In this document: piece after piece, positions 23,054-35,758 of the stretch
How the letters are laid out: each line of letters starts with the position of its first letter
Numbering within the stretch: position 1 is the stretch's first letter
Assembly: GCA_029959085.1 (NCBI GenBank)
Contig: JARWIR010000005.1
Coordinates: 746,501 to 810,500, forward strand
Length of the DNA stretch: 64,000 bases
Origin: Nemophila menziesii
Taxonomy: Eukaryota > Streptophyta > Magnoliopsida > Boraginales > Hydrophyllaceae
Reading direction: 5' to 3'
Notes under the pieces: model-generated
Told to the model about the DNA's origin: nothing
The model's database searches: none
What the model saw: only the letters and a program-made list of their open reading frames with translations
Position numbers and translations under genes: made by a program

Positions 23054-26000
23054 TTAAATACCCCCAAAGTCTCTAACAGAAAAGTGATTTTTCTCCGGTA
23101 CATTTCCAGCGTGGCGTAAACCTAAAGTAAGTGACACATCACCGGATGTACCAAATCTAATCAGGGTTGAACCACTATTATCTTGATCATCCCCACCAGA
23201 AGTGGTGGCATTAATCCCGAAATCAGCACCTCCCCGCGATTCATAACCGGCTTGAAATGACTGCGTTAGTGGTGGTGGTGGTGGTAGCATCGGAGTGGTG
23301 GAGGAAGAACTAATGATTTTAGCTTGGTTTTCCGAGAAGCATTGTCTATTAATTGCATTAATGAATGAAGGGTCGTTTTCAAGTGCATTAATTTCAGATT
23401 TTTTGCCACTTGTTGATGTTGATGATGTTATTGTAGGTGTAGCAGAAGTAGATAAATGAGGAATAAGCGTTGGTGTATTTGATGTTTGTGCATATCCAGT
23501 AGTACTGCTACTGTCTTGTTGATGATTCCTTTCTCTCTCTTCTTCCTCTTCTTTCGTCTCTTGTTGATACATTTCTTCTACCATAGGTTTCCACAATCTC
23601 ACCCTAGCATTAATGAACCAGTTTGAAACCTGAAATTGATTAAACCACACCATGTTAATCGATTTTCAACTTTTTAGCTATTGTTTCAGATTGTTGTAAG
23701 AAAAAAAATTACTATTTCAGACTAAATATTATTATCTAAAGTTGATTTGCATATGATCTAGCGACACAACTTTATGTTGGAGTATATATTTGATTTCTTA
23801 ATTAATTACACTATATATTTCCTCGAAATTATTTTTCCTAAAGAAAAAGCATAAATAAAAATAGAGTATACATTAACCTTCTTCCTTCCCCTTCACCTCA
23901 CATTAAATATTAATCTTTTTGAAATTAAAAATTTACCTCAAATTTTAATCTATTCTAACTTTTGACCAAGAATTTTTAGATCTGCCCTTTATTCTAGAAA
24001 AAAATTGCCAAATCTCTCAAATCATATAAATTATATCACATGTTTAATTATATCTCAATTGTTTTTATATTTTCTAATTTTTTTTATATCATGGATATTT
24101 TAACTATATCATGGAGAATCCGGCTAGTTGGCACACACTATACATAACTCTATATCTCTTGTTCACATTCTTTAGGTACAGAAAAAGTAACAAGTTTGGG
24201 CAATTGTACTAATTTACTTATTTATAAAAATCTTAAATTTTAAAATAATCTTATAAATTTTTTAATTATCACAAAAAAAATTTAGGTCTTTTTTTGTTTT
24301 TCACTGTTACCCGAGGAACAACAAATTACTACTCTCAAATTTATCACAAGTTTGTTTAACGATCTGCACCTATGCATTAAATAATATTAATTTTATTTGT
24401 TTTTTTGAAAATTAACTAAAAAATTTAATCGAATTCTGCCGTATATGAAGAAACAGTGTGATGACATGCATGTACAGTATCTAGTACAGATTTTTATAAT
24501 AATTACAAATATTAATGTATCTCAACATGTGGTTGGACGTAAGAGACAAACTTTTATGTCTCATTTATAGTGTACTTGTATACTGCACAAGTTATCAGTG
24601 TTTCAGAATTTATGTTGTTTCTGGAAAAAGAATCCAAAGAAACACAAGAAAGTGTAAAAAATCTTTACCATTATTTAACTGAAAAATCCAGAGAACAAAA
24701 ACCCAAATCCATGAAATATCACATATCAACTTCCAATATTAACTCATCACTAGATTCACTGCCTCTAACTAGGCACTGATTCAATAATTTTCCTTTTCTT
24801 TTGTCAAGCAATAATTTTCTTTAGGGAGAAAAGTTAAATTGACTTAAATATTGGTATTTAGAAAAAAAAAAAAGGTCCACGTAAAATTTAGTGGCTATAT
24901 AATGTTACATATTTGGGGAGAAAAATCACACAAAAATAGATTAATATTTCAGGAATAACTAAATGTTTCTTCTGAAGATCTTAACTCACTTTTGTTTTTC
25001 AACCAGACATATTTTAAATCAAATTCGCACAACAACATAAAATAAAAAAAAGACAGTCCATGGAATAATTGAAAGATTTAAGTTGATGATTTAAATTAAA
25101 ATTGTACACATAATATAATCTTATCAGTTAGACAATCAGACAATTTTGTTCTAGAATGATTTCTACCAATATATCATGATGATATAAATATTATTTTGTA
25201 TTAAATTATATATTGAAAAAGTGTATGATATGACAAACCTGATTTCTTGATAGACCAGTCTGTCTAGCTAACAGATGTTTATCAGCATCGCTTGGATACC
25301 TGAGATATGTAAGCCCCAGAAAATGACATCACCATTAGTGTCGCTTTTATATATATATGTATGTATGTATCCGTATATTTGTAAGCATGCATGGGGTTGA
25401 AAATCTATTAGAGGAAAATCAGCAGTAGATTCATTCTGTAAAGTCCACATCTGTACGCTATGATTGAATTTGAATATATGTTTACGTGAACTCGTAAACA
25501 TTTTTCCCCCAGTAAAATAGCAAATAGATTAATGCAAAAATTAATACGTCCTCATACAATAATTTATTAGTAAAATTATAAGAAAAAGAACACATCATAA
25601 ACTAAATGAAATGTTATGAATGTATACAGAAAATTTATAATTTACAATTAAACTCTATCTCTTTATAATATAATAAATTTCATTTATTTGTTTATTCAAT
25701 AATTTTGATGGAAAAATGTTGTGTATTCTTTTTTATTTTTGGATAAGGAAAGTTGTGTATTCAATAATCAATAATTTTCACTTAAAAACAAATGAAGGCC
25801 ATAGACTTATTTAACACTTTAGCACTTTAGCATCTATAACTAAGTAACTGACGTAATTATTTGCCAAATCAAGATTTTTGGTGAAAAATAGTTTATGCTA
25901 TATATATTTCAAAAAAGAAAAATAGTTTATACCATATTTTATTTTATTCTTATATACAATTTATTATTTGATACTTGTTACAAGAAAGATGAAATAAAAG

Positions 26001-29000
26001 GGATCAGACAAGTTAAAATTAACTTAATTGACATATCTAAAGCAAAAAATAAAGAGGAAATAATTCGAAATTGAGGAACAATTTTTTTTTTTTTGTCAAC
26101 AAATTGAGGAACAATTCAAAACAAGAGAAAAGATAGTGAGCAAATTAAGGAACAATAGATCACTTTACAGCTTTCTGACTGACCAATAAACATCAAAGTA
26201 CACAACCGAAGTTGAATATATTTGTTAAAATATTATGGATAAGCAGTGTATTCTCTCATCTAATATATTGGTATAGCAATCTCTACAAATGAAGAGTCAA
26301 CATACTAAGTACAATATTGTAATCAATGATAAAAATAATGTATTAGTCACAGTATCATACTGTAATCATGATCAATATCTTATAAGTAACAATTTTCCAA
26401 GTAATTAATAATAAAGATGTCAATTCTCTAATGATAAGGCAAAGAGGAAGGCTTGAGATTGCTTTTTTGGGTGATCATTTTTGTAATTTCTTCCTTTAAC
26501 ATTATAATATATTCTAACATTATTATCATTGTTAGTCATACTTTTATTTAATAATATTCCATCTCTTAATATATTTCATTCGAGTTCAATTGATAAAAAA
26601 AATCTAATTCGAGAAAAGTAAGAAATTGCGAAATTAAGAAGAAGTAGGAAACTTACGGATTCAAGAAATGTTCGAAAAGCCAAGCTCTTAGAATTGTGAC
26701 AGATCGTTCAGGCAAGCCTCTTTGAGGTCTCCATGCTTCTTGTTCCATCATTCCCATTTGATGAAATGCTCTTTGTTGCCTTTGTCTTTGTTCTAGTAGT
26801 TTAAGTCTTGGAGTTTCTCCTTTTGTCAAACCTGAATTTCCAATTTCTTTTTCTCCCAAAACCTCACAACTACTCTTTAGTTGTGCTGTTATTGCATCCT
26901 TTAAACACCTGAATTCTCCCAAATATTCATCCATTAGATAATTTAGAAATAGAGATGTTTGCTCATAATCGTTTTATTACTGTTTTCAGTCTTATAAAAA
27001 GTGAAAACAGAAAAGAATTTTCATTCCCATAAATCAAAATGAAGGATTTCAAATTCCACATTAATTACTAAAGAAAAGAAACCTGAAATGTCTCGACATT
27101 GCTTTTTGTGCTAGAGATGTGTATGGCACTGCAGCTCCAAACCCCATTACTAAATCAAAAGAATTCACTACCATTTGCATTTGTTCACAGTAATGATTGT
27201 ATCTTCTATCCACCTGCATAATCAAGTAGCACACAATTAAACCACCATTATAATTCAATTATCCTTTATTATCTTATAATAAAACAAATTATTAGACCAC
27301 TTAATAGTTCTAGACATATTTAGAATCTACTTTTTTGTCAAAATCAAAAAAGTCTACCATTAATAATTAAATTATTATTTAATAAACCACTCTTCATAGT
27401 TTCAACTACCCATACCAAACAGGCATAAAGAATCAAGTTGAAGTTAGTAGAACTGAACCAAACTACGGCAAGGAGACAAAAGAGAAGTTTCAATGAGCTA
27501 GTTAATAGTAAATAGAATCAATGGTAAGCCTAAAATACCTAATTTTAGTAGCTAGAGGGAGAAGAAATAAAAAATAATTGTTGCACGGTCATAATGCAAT
27601 AAATTTACAATAAATGCTATGTGTTCATTTTTGAAAACATGGGAGTATCTCTAAATAAACAATCATGTTTAAAACGATTACACGGAAAACTTTGTGTTTA
27701 ATGTTTTAAAAAAAGTAAGAGAAAAATCAAAAAAGTTAGAAAATAAATGCGTTGGAAGACAAAGACAAGATTGTTGATGTGAACAAAGATTATTCTTATG
27801 TTTCTTGCGTGGTCTCCTTTACCAATCAACACGACAAGACAGGTGTTTTACAATTCTGTGATGAGATCTGAGTTGAATTTATCTGAATCAAAATAGTTTT
27901 AAAATATAAAAAAACATAAAGAGAAAGATTACATAGATTTTTTTATTGAAACAAGTCAAAATCCAGATAAACATAGATTAGCCAATTCCTCGTGATACTT
28001 TATTAGAACTAATCAAAACAAGCTAATTAGAAAAGGGACAAATATTACTCTACATAACTATTGTTTAAGAGTAATGATATAATTTTCCATATTATTAAGT
28101 TTTCTCAATATCTGAAAAAATATATATTACAATAATTATTAGAATTAAAATTATAATATAAGTACTATAATAATTAATATCGAGAATAGTACTACATATT
28201 TTTGTATAGTTTCCAATCAGAAGGACCTTTTCAAAACTTTTACCTTGAAAAATTTATAAATTAGGTAGCATCACCATTCTCAACAACTACCTAGTTTTGT
28301 ATTTTTAGTACTAACTATTAAACTAGATGTTTTACCAAACGAATATATTGTGTATCTTAATAAGGTAATACCCCACAGATCGAATCAAGAAGATAAAATA
28401 TAGTTGTATTAAATAGTAATAACAAATTATGAAATTCAACCAACTTAATTTTTGGAATAATCTATTTCACCAGCCGCCATTTCTTATAGTCCACTACAGA
28501 ATATTCCTCGAAAACTTGCAGGAAATTTTCTTGCATTGTTTATGGATTACACGAACACCACTCATTAGACAATTGATTCATGTTTGAGAGTTAGAAAGAA
28601 AAAAGTTTAAAGAATTGCTTTCTGTTACTGATATTAGTTATCTAGAATCACTTTATTCGTGAAATGAAAGAATTATTATACCAAAAAAATCTCCTTCATG
28701 ATACTATGATCAAATTTTTAAAATTTACTAATGACTAAGACTAAAATATTAATTTTTATGTCATTTATCAATGTAAAAGAATCTAAAAGAAACAAATCAG
28801 TGTAGACATGGTAATGTTTATCTTTGACTAATTCTCATGCTTTAGTCTAATCTTAAACATATTGGAAATATGTTAAGACGTGTAGATAGGCTAGGTTGAG
28901 TTAATTTATAGGTTGGTCTCTCATCAAATACATCAAAGTGATATTAATTTATGTGGCATCATCTTGACCACAAGATCATACAAAAATTCAAGTTTGAGAA

Positions 29001-30503
29001 AATTTATCTTTAAAAGTAGTACTTGATTATTTAAAGATTAGTTCAAGACTAATAAACTTCCTTTATTCATACTAATTTAGTAAAATACTTGTTTTTATTG
29101 GATAATTATCAGATAATCTTATCTTATGTCAAAAAATTTCTTAATCTAAATTTATAAATTATCATGTCTTCACCGACAAACAAACGATTATCACTTATTT
29201 GATCTAGCATGTTCAGGATCTTTGTAGAGAGAGAAGGACCCTTAAGAATCAAGAGAGTGAGAGAAGAGGAGAGAGAGAGATATATAGAGAGGGAAAGATT
29301 ACATGCCTCATCAAGCATGGCTAAAAGTTTGACCTTCCTTCTTTGATGTTCAAGTCTTTCAGCAGCTGATAATTGAGGATGATCCTTTGAAGAAGAAGAA
29401 TTTCCAATATCATCATTAGAATTAGGGTTTGTATTTTGCCTAGTCAACTTGTTGTTCTTCTTTTGTTGACCTCTTCCAACATTGCAAAACTCTTCTAAAA
29501 GCTCTTGAGCAGCTTTAGCATACTTAGAATTTCTTAATACATTAACGATTCCTAATGATGAGCCATATCCAACATGTATTTGTGAATGATTCTGATTCAT
29601 ATTCTGACTTTGATTCTGCAATTGTTGATGATGAGGATGAACCAAATTCTTAAACCCGAATTGTGAAGAACTACTTGACCCACCAGGTTGATTGAAATAC
29701 AACATTTCTTCAGCTTTTGCTGCTTCTAGATGCTGTAAAGAAGATGATAATGATAACGATAAACCTTGACCTTCAACTACACCACTGATTTCATTAGGGT
29801 TGTTAAGACCTTCATTCCCAGTAGTGTCATGAATCCATGTGAATTGAGATGAACTTCCTACTGGGTTGAGAAAACCTTGAAGAGTTGTGTTGGATGATTG
29901 ATTCGGAAGTAACATGTGTAAAGTAGAAGATGGTTGTGGTGGTGGTGGATGAGAGGGTGAACGTGGCGGCGATCTTGCCTGAGGGTTCGTCTGAAAAAGC
30001 TGCATGGCTGCTGCTGAATCCGCGTTAATATTTGAGATCTGATGGTGGTGCTGGTGGTGATGCTGCTGCTGATGGTGGTGATCATTGATAAGGTTCTGAT
30101 GAAAAACACCAACTCCGGTGGCTATAGGACCCGGTCGGGTGTTTCGATAGCTTAATGGTATCTGATTCTCCAATAATTCCGTAGCTGTATTGGCTCCAGA
30201 TGAAAAATTAAACATTTCAGATAACATTCCAGCGGATTCATATCCAGGAAGAACATGGCTACTAGATTCTTCTTCTCCAAGACCATCTAATTGACTTGAC
30301 TGTGCTTCATAACCCGGAATTCTCAGTTTATCTCTACGGATCTGTTGTGCTATGTGATTTGGATGATGCTCTTGTAATCTTTCGAATCCATTTCCGAAGC
30401 TAAAGATACCTTGATGAGGATAATCTTGGGACATAGAATAATCAAAACAACTTTTTTTGTCCGAGACTAATTCTGTAAAGAACGTTGTTGTAGTTATTAC
30501 CAT
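23054..30503 (-). CDS. BLH2: BEL1-like TALE homeodomain transcription factor, SAWTOOTH type (BLH2/BLH4)
   Basis: Five coding exons: 30503-29307, 27213-27083, 26908-26657, 25299-25239 and 23629-23054. All phases fit, giving 738 residues, close to the Arabidopsis protein. The start is the ATG in MVITTTTF, aligned with the SAW N terminus before SMSQDY. Order: [15 protein letters not shown] and STLHMLLPN blocks; [13 protein letters not shown] at 247-254; SKY box about 312-342; BELL domain about 379-450; TALE homeodomain about 503-562 with the [15 protein letters not shown] loop and [12 protein letters not shown] recognition helix; second [16 protein letters not shown] near residue 712. BELL proteins pair with KNOX homeodomain proteins in the nucleus; SAW1/SAW2 restrain KNOX expression and leaf-margin growth (family knowledge). 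His- and Ser-rich stretches are normal for the family. Odd point: intron 1 begins GCATGT. BLH4 assignment is equally possible. Confidence 0.93.
27214..29306 (-). other. First coding intron of the BELL gene, GC-AG type
   Basis: Exon 1 ends GATGAG and the intron begins GCATGT, while the acceptor is ATTATGCAG at 27216-27214. The only nearby GT would create a stop in exon 2. Removing the GC-AG intron joins MLDE to [11 protein letters not shown] exactly as in BELL proteins. The 2.1-kb intron contains no recognised gene. Confidence 0.85.
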
Positions 30504-31356
30504 ATCATCATTTCCATCTTTCTTCGTGTTCCTAATCTCTATCTGGATTAAGAATAACAAAAACGAGTTATGGTTATTCAAAATTAATATAGAAAATAAG
30601 AAAAGATCTTTTACTTTAACTCCTTTATTAAAATAAAATAAAAATCAGCTTTATTTTCATACTTCTCAGATTCTCAGAGTTATAGGTGATAAAAGGTGGG
30701 AAAGCACTCAGACATCATTTTCTTCTTTTCTGGGATTTGCGGAAAACAAACAAATCGAAATAATGAATTTTTTTCTTCGTATTTATCTGTCGTCTGATGT
30801 TTCTGATGTTGTCGTTTCACTTTTTGCTGATCCTTTTTCTTTTTATATAATTTGTTAAGACTTTTGCAGTGAGTGTTTGTTCTCTGCAAATCGCCTAATT
30901 GAAAGAGAAAGAGTAAGAGAAAGAGGATGATAAAGTAAAGAAATCAAAAAAGAAATGGACTGTTTATATAAATATAAAATATCTATTTTTTGTCTCTCTC
31001 TCTCTCTTCTTACACAAATGAAGTGGTCGTTGTTCACCTTATATCTCCTTTTTCACTCAATTATATTTTATAGTAGTATCTTAGGTAACTATAAGATGTG
31101 TAGTATCTATCGTGAATTTATCAGTTATATAAATTAGTTGGTAAATAAATAAAGAATGGAATCGATACCATTTACATACCCTTTTGGATAGTTAATGAAC
31201 CATTTTATTTTTTGGAAAATATATAATATATTAGATAAGATATTTCAAAATATTATAATTAACCAACTATTCGAGATTCGATATAAGAAAGTAAAATATT
31301 AGCTATCTGGGTTGAAATTTTAAGATTCCGATAACTCAATCCAACTACCAATTTTT
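30504..31356 (-). promoter_or_regulatory. 5' flank and leader of the BELL gene
   Basis: On the minus strand a CT/GA-rich tract (about 30990-31012) and purine-rich leader precede the start. A possible 5' UTR intron has a GAA/GTATGA donor near 30655 and an AATCCAG acceptor near 30548; this is inferred from sequence only. Short ORFs here overlap this leader and are not supported. Confidence 0.4.
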
Positions 31357-31620
31357 CTAAACATAGAAATAAAAATGGTTTGATTGTTCATCTAAACCAT
31401 GAATATTACAAACAATATTGTTAATTTGATGATAATTAATACGTTGATTGTTGAAGAGCGGGTGCATAATCAACCTACCATCATTCTCAATAATAACTTT
31501 TTCGAAGAGGTAGTCTCTAGACATCTCTGTAGCTTTTGAAATTTCAATCGTTTTTGCCTCATGAACCGAGTTTGCTTCTATTTTCCACTTTTTTCTATGA
31601 AAAACCAATAGAATTTTTTA
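31357..31620 (-). pseudogene. LINE RNase H (RVT_3) remnant
   Basis: The minus-strand frame contains VHEAKTIEISKATEM, then YLFEKVIIENDG, and ends INNIVCNIHGL, following the RNase H helix (EA...A...A) and the following strand (VIIESD) with Glu-Asn in place of Glu-Ser. It is related to the remnant at 42360-42560 and is incomplete on both sides. Confidence 0.5.
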
Positions 31621-31649
31621 CATTATAAATTACTACGGCTTCTTTATCT

Positions 31650-31790
31650 AAAATGTGGCATCACAATCAGTTCGGTTAGTTCAATTGGCCAGGTACAAGA
31701 CTCAAACCCTTCTCTAAACATGGGTAACCTAGTATCGATTTACCATAGGGAAGCGTGTATATCCCCGTGGCGGAATTTTTTAAATTTTTT
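31650..31790 (+). mobile_element. tRNA-derived SINE, family A, plus-strand copy
   Basis: The A box TAGTTCAATTG at 31677-31687 fits the pol III consensus and a degenerate B box GACTCAAACCC follows. Then ACATGGGTAACCTAGTAT matches the 3' half of the copies at 21300 and 56430. The 3' end is lost or diverged. Confidence 0.5.
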
Positions 31791-31826
31791 TCTTAAACTT
31801 GATCTTCTCTTCTTTGTTATTTCATT

Positions 31827-31843
31827 GGGTATATTACTATTAC

Positions 31844-31895
<52 letters not shown>
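31827..31895. repeat. (ATT)n microsatellite
   Basis: About 69 bp, nearly perfect ATT repeat with an ACT variant at the start. It generates poly-Leu and poly-Asn ORFs in opposite frames that are artefacts. Confidence 0.95.
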
Positions 31896-32411
31896 TTTAT
31901 TCACATGTAGTGAATGAAGCATTACCATTGCAATATAAATGATTAAACCATGCCTTTGACCAAAAAAAATAAAAAAAATAATGCCGTAATAATTTTGAAC
32001 ATCTGGACAGAGATGATTTACTTCTCCATAAGTCTCATTATGAATAGAAAGGAAAAAGATGATTGTTTAATTAATATCACATGTTAACTTAATTAATACA
32101 GTTTGGTCCCAGAAAATTTATGATGTGCTCATTGGAAAAGTTAGCATGAGGGTACAATAGTACATGATTAATTTGGTCCTTTAAAAGTGTGATTTTTCCA
32201 AATGAATCCCTATATGTATTAACTTGAAGCAATTTGGTCCCTGAATTTTACAAAGTGCATAGAACGGCCGTAAAGTAATTAAAAATAACTCTCCTTCGTG
32301 TAGTCAATTTGGTTTATAGAGAGTATAGAGTTGATTGTCCGGTCACTCATCTTTTCACATTTATTCCATTTTAACATTTATTTTACAAACTTGTCCACTT
32401 ATCTATCTATC
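31896..32411. other. No gene recognised
   Basis: Includes repeated AATTTGGTCCC/TTTGGTCCTTTAAAA segments at about 32102, 32172 and 32229, suggesting old duplicated repeat material. Confidence 0.4.
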
Positions 32412-32565
32412 AAGTATATACTTTTTTTTTTTTTTTTTTTTCTGATGTATGGGTGTCCGGGCCAGCTTACGCGCACCACGACTAATCCCATAGAAAATAT
32501 ACACGCCTCCTCATGCATACTCCCACTTAATCAGTATATACTTATTAAAAAAAAAGTATATACTT
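32412..32565 (-). mobile_element. 5'-truncated SINE, family A, with poly(A) and target duplication
   Basis: A poly-T run at 32422-32441 is the poly(A) tail of a minus-strand insertion. The body contains TGTCCGGGCCAGCTTACGCG and CTCATGCATA, shared with 56430-56530. AAGTATATACT-like sequence flanks the insertion at 32412-32421 and is repeated at 32533-32543 and about 32555-32565, consistent with a target-site duplication that itself was duplicated. Confidence 0.65.
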
Positions 32566-33016
32566 TTTTGCGATGTTAGTTATTTAACAAAATTTTATGC
32601 TGGTCAGACTTTAGTCAATGACAAAAATTAGGAAAATAAGTTTGTGACTCGCATGCATATAGTTTTTTAACGAAAATTGGTTAATCACTTTTATATTGCA
32701 TTTTTTTTAAATTTAGGCCAATTCTTTTAATTATTACCAAAATCAAGGGTTATAACATGCCTAATTCTGAATTGGTATTCCTAAAGATTCATTTATCCAA
32801 ACGCCAAAAGCCCTAATTCAATGAACTAATCATCTTCTTTCTCACGTTCTCTAGTGAATTATAACATAAAATGTGGGTAATTTATGATAAAATGGTGTCA
32901 GAATCGAGTGCAGCCAGCGAGCAGTATCTATACAGTCGCAACTGCAACTATTGTAGCAGCATTAAAGGAAGTTTGGCTACCGATTTGTAGCCCAAAGTTC
33001 GTTGTGCAACTGCAGA

Positions 33017-33166
33017 TTTGATCCAAAAAGCGAAGAGTATCACTAACTTGATCCAAGTAGGAAACATTAGTATTCATTTGATCAAAGAAGTAAATAGTAG
33101 AAAAGTGTTGATCCAATGAGTGAACAGTAGCATTGATATGATACAAGAAGTTAAGAGTATCATTGA
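33017..33166 (+). repeat. Five 30-bp minisatellite units
   Basis: Consecutive units begin TTGATCCAAAAAGC, TTGATCCAAGTAGG, TTGATCAAAGAAG, TTGATCCAATGAG and ATGATACAAGAAG, each 30 bp. The length keeps frame, and the plus-strand translation is a 10-residue repeat (LIQxxxSIxx) broken by a stop in the fourth unit. A short ATG-led frame begins at 32893 upstream but stops before the repeat. Possibly part of a decayed coding exon; no family recognised. Confidence 0.7.
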
Positions 33167-33775
33167 GTCGAGGGTAACGACGAGAAACGAGAGGTTTTTA
33201 CAACGACCCGAAAAGGAAATTGTGGAGAAAGTTTTGTAATTGAAGAATTTCAAACTACACAATTGGTTATAAAGCAAGATAAAGGGGAGGAGGATACATT
33301 TATTAATGTTGTTAGTAAACATACAAAATAAAAAGCTAGCAAAAAATGAAGAGTCTTATTTATAGATGAGACGGAGATCATTCAAGATAGTGTATTTAAA
33401 AAGTGAAAGGAGGTGATACGCATGTAGGGGCAAAAAAGGAAATGGCCCCCATACCCGTTTAATGATTATTATGCATTTAGAAACAAGAGAATTCGCCCCA
33501 CTCCATAAGAGGCTCCAACCGTTTAAATCCACGTGGCGTCCTTTTTTCAACGGTTGAAAAGTTTGAGACTTTTTCAAATGATATCGTTGAAGTGAAAAAT
33601 GTCATATATCGTCTTTTGCCTAAAAGCAGGTATCTCTTTTAGGTAGAGATGTCAGTCAGAATGTTACAAATTGACCAATTGTTACAGACTTTGTTTGACT
33701 TGAAAGAAAATCGTTATCTTTTTTGTTAACCCTAAAATAGGTAACCATTTTAATCAGAATAATGCTAGCTTACCA

Positions 33776-33778
<3 letters not shown>

Positions 33779-33808
<30 letters not shown>
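33779..33808. repeat. (TA)n microsatellite followed by CTAGGTAAAACCCGTG
   Basis: A 30-bp TA run. The following ACTAGGTAAAACCCGTG segment resembles a common plant transposon-terminal sequence and recurs as ACTAGGTAAAACTCGT near 36713. Confidence 0.85.
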
Positions 33809-33813
<5 letters not shown>

Positions 33814-33874
33814 TAGGTAAAACCCGTGACTAAAGACACTGAAGAAAAAAATTATTTTGTTAACAGAAATTGAA

Positions 33875-35130
33875 ACAGGTTCCAAGGGTGACGGTCAAGG
33901 TTAAAGTTAGGGTTCAGGTTTTTCTTTTGTTGCTCATCAAGAAGAAGGTTAGGTTAAGGTTAAGATTGAGTTTAAGGTTAAGGTTAGGGTTAAGGTTTAG
34001 GTCAAGATTAAGGATGAGGTTAATTTTAATGTTAAAGTTAAGGTTAAATTTTAAGTCAAGGTTAAGGTTAAATTTAATTTTAAGATTAAGGTTAAGTTAG
34101 AGTTAAGGTTTAAGATTAAACGTTTAAGGTTTAACAAAACTTCAGGTTTATGGTCGAATATTAGCGCGATGATTCTTTATCTGTTTAAGGTTAAAGTTAC
34201 GTTTAAGATGAAAGTTAAGGTTAAGGTTTAAAGTTAAGTTTAAGGTTAAGGTTTAAGGTTTATTGTTTAAGGTTCAAGGTTCAAGGTTCAGTATTAAGGT
34301 TAAGTTTTAACTTCAAGGTTAAGGTTATGGTTAAGGTTTAGGTTAAACTTAAGATGAAGGTGAATGTAAAGGTTAAGGTTTTAGATTCAAGGGTTGAGGT
34401 TTAAGGGTTAAGGGTTAAGGTTAAAGTGAAGATGGAGATAAGGTTGTAAGGTTTAAGGTTCAAGGTCATTGTAAGTTTAAGGTCTAAGGTGTAAGGTTTA
34501 AGGTTAAAGATTAAAGGTTAAGATTAAAGTTAAGGTTAAGGTGATGATAAAGATTAGGGTTTAAGGTTTTAGTTTAAGGTCAAGTTTTATGTTAAGTTTA
34601 GGATTAAAGTTAATGTTAAGGATAAGGTTAAGGTTTAGATTAAGGTTAAGTTTAAGGTCAAGGTTAGGTTAAAGGCTAAGGCTAAGGATAAAGTTAAGAA
34701 TAAGGTTAATAGCTAAGGGGTTAAGGTTATGGATAATAGGTTGAGGGTTAAGGTTAAGGTATAGTTTAAAATTAAGGTTAAGGTTAAGGTTAAGGTTAAG
34801 GTTAAGGTTTAGGTTAAGGTCAAGGTTTAGTTTAAGGTTAAGGTTAAGGTCAAGGTTAAGGTCAAGGTTAAGGTTCAAGTAAAGGTAAAGGTAAAGGTAA
34901 AGGTAAAGGTAAAGTTAAAAATAAAGTTAAAGGTTAAGTTAAGTTTAAGGTTAAGGTTAATGTTAAGGTTAAGTTTAAGTTTAAGTTTAAGGTTAAGGTT
35001 AAGGTTTGGGTTTAGGTTAAGATTAAGGTTAAGGTTAAGGTTTGGGTTTGGGTTAAGGTTAAGGTTAAGGGTAAAGTTAAGGTTAAGGTTAACGTTAAGG
35101 TTGATAGTTAAGGGTTAAGGTTATGGATAA
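33875..35130 (+). repeat. Telomere-like (GGTTAA)n degenerate array
   Basis: About 1.25 kb of GGTTAA hexamers with TTTAAGG heptamer variants, plus a GTAAAG-rich stretch at 34879-34915. Purest GGTTAA runs are at about 34763-34808. The plant telomere repeat is TTTAGGG; GGTTAGGG and GTTTAGG-like variants occur only sporadically here. Long Leu/Arg- and Asn/Leu-rich ORFs in this interval are artefacts. Confidence 0.9.
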
Positions 35131-35307
35131 GGGGTCGAAAAATCGTGTAGGGTAATACACTGCTCCCATATTCCCATTTTGAAAAAAATATATTTTAAAA
35201 GATCAATGCGGTTTTTATATAGATACAATAAATGAGAAAATTTAAAAAAATTAAAAATTTTGAGAGATTTATGAGAAGAATAAAATAATAATGAGAGAAA
35301 TAAGGGT
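35129..35307 (+). repeat. Direct duplication, copy 1
   Basis: Begins TCGAAAAATCGTGTAGGGTA and recurs at 35586-35758 with about 85 percent similarity by eye, including the ATTTATGAGAAGAATAAAA block. Copy 1 abuts the end of the telomere-like array. Confidence 0.8.
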
Positions 35308-35585
35308 AAGAGAAATAAAGAATTTGTAAATATTAATAGAAAAAATTAAATGCATGATAGTCTTATAATTTTTATAATTAATAATGTAACTTTTATTGAT
35401 ATATTTTTACAATAAAATATACTTCATCTTCACTATTAAAGTATTATTAAACAAAATATCAATTTGTTGTGATTTGGTTGTAAAGGTCCAAATCGGATTT
35501 GCCCAATTGTTCCCAAGTGTTTCAAGATATTATTATTATTTTTATCTCCACCATATATTTCAATATTATTTTCCTTCATTAGCTT

Positions 35586-35758
35586 TTCGAAAAATCGTGT
35601 AGGGTAATATACTGCTTCCACATTCCCAATTTAAAAAAAATTCTTTTAAAAGATGAATGTTGTTTTTTTTTATAGATATAACAAATGAGAAAATAAATAA
35701 AGTGAAAATTTTAAAAGATTTATGAGAAGAATAAAAAAATAATGAGAAAAATAAGAGA
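35586..35758 (+). repeat. Direct duplication, copy 2
   Basis: Second copy of 35129-35307. The 280-bp spacer between them is AT-rich. The pair could be short LTR-like ends, but no primer-binding site or target duplication was seen. Confidence 0.8.

Noticed and set aside
24570..24779. 69-codon ORF in the last BELL intron
   Set aside because: Antisense to the gene, within an AT-rich intron, with no family resemblance.
31720..31928. Poly-Leu and poly-Asn ORFs
   Set aside because: Translations of the (ATT)n microsatellite.
33870..34878. Arg/Leu- and Asn/Leu-rich ORFs
   Set aside because: Frame translations of the (GGTTAA)n array.
33875..35130. True telomere or chromosome end
   Set aside because: Repeat is mainly GGTTAA rather than TTTAGGG, degenerate, and flanked by unique sequence on both sides.
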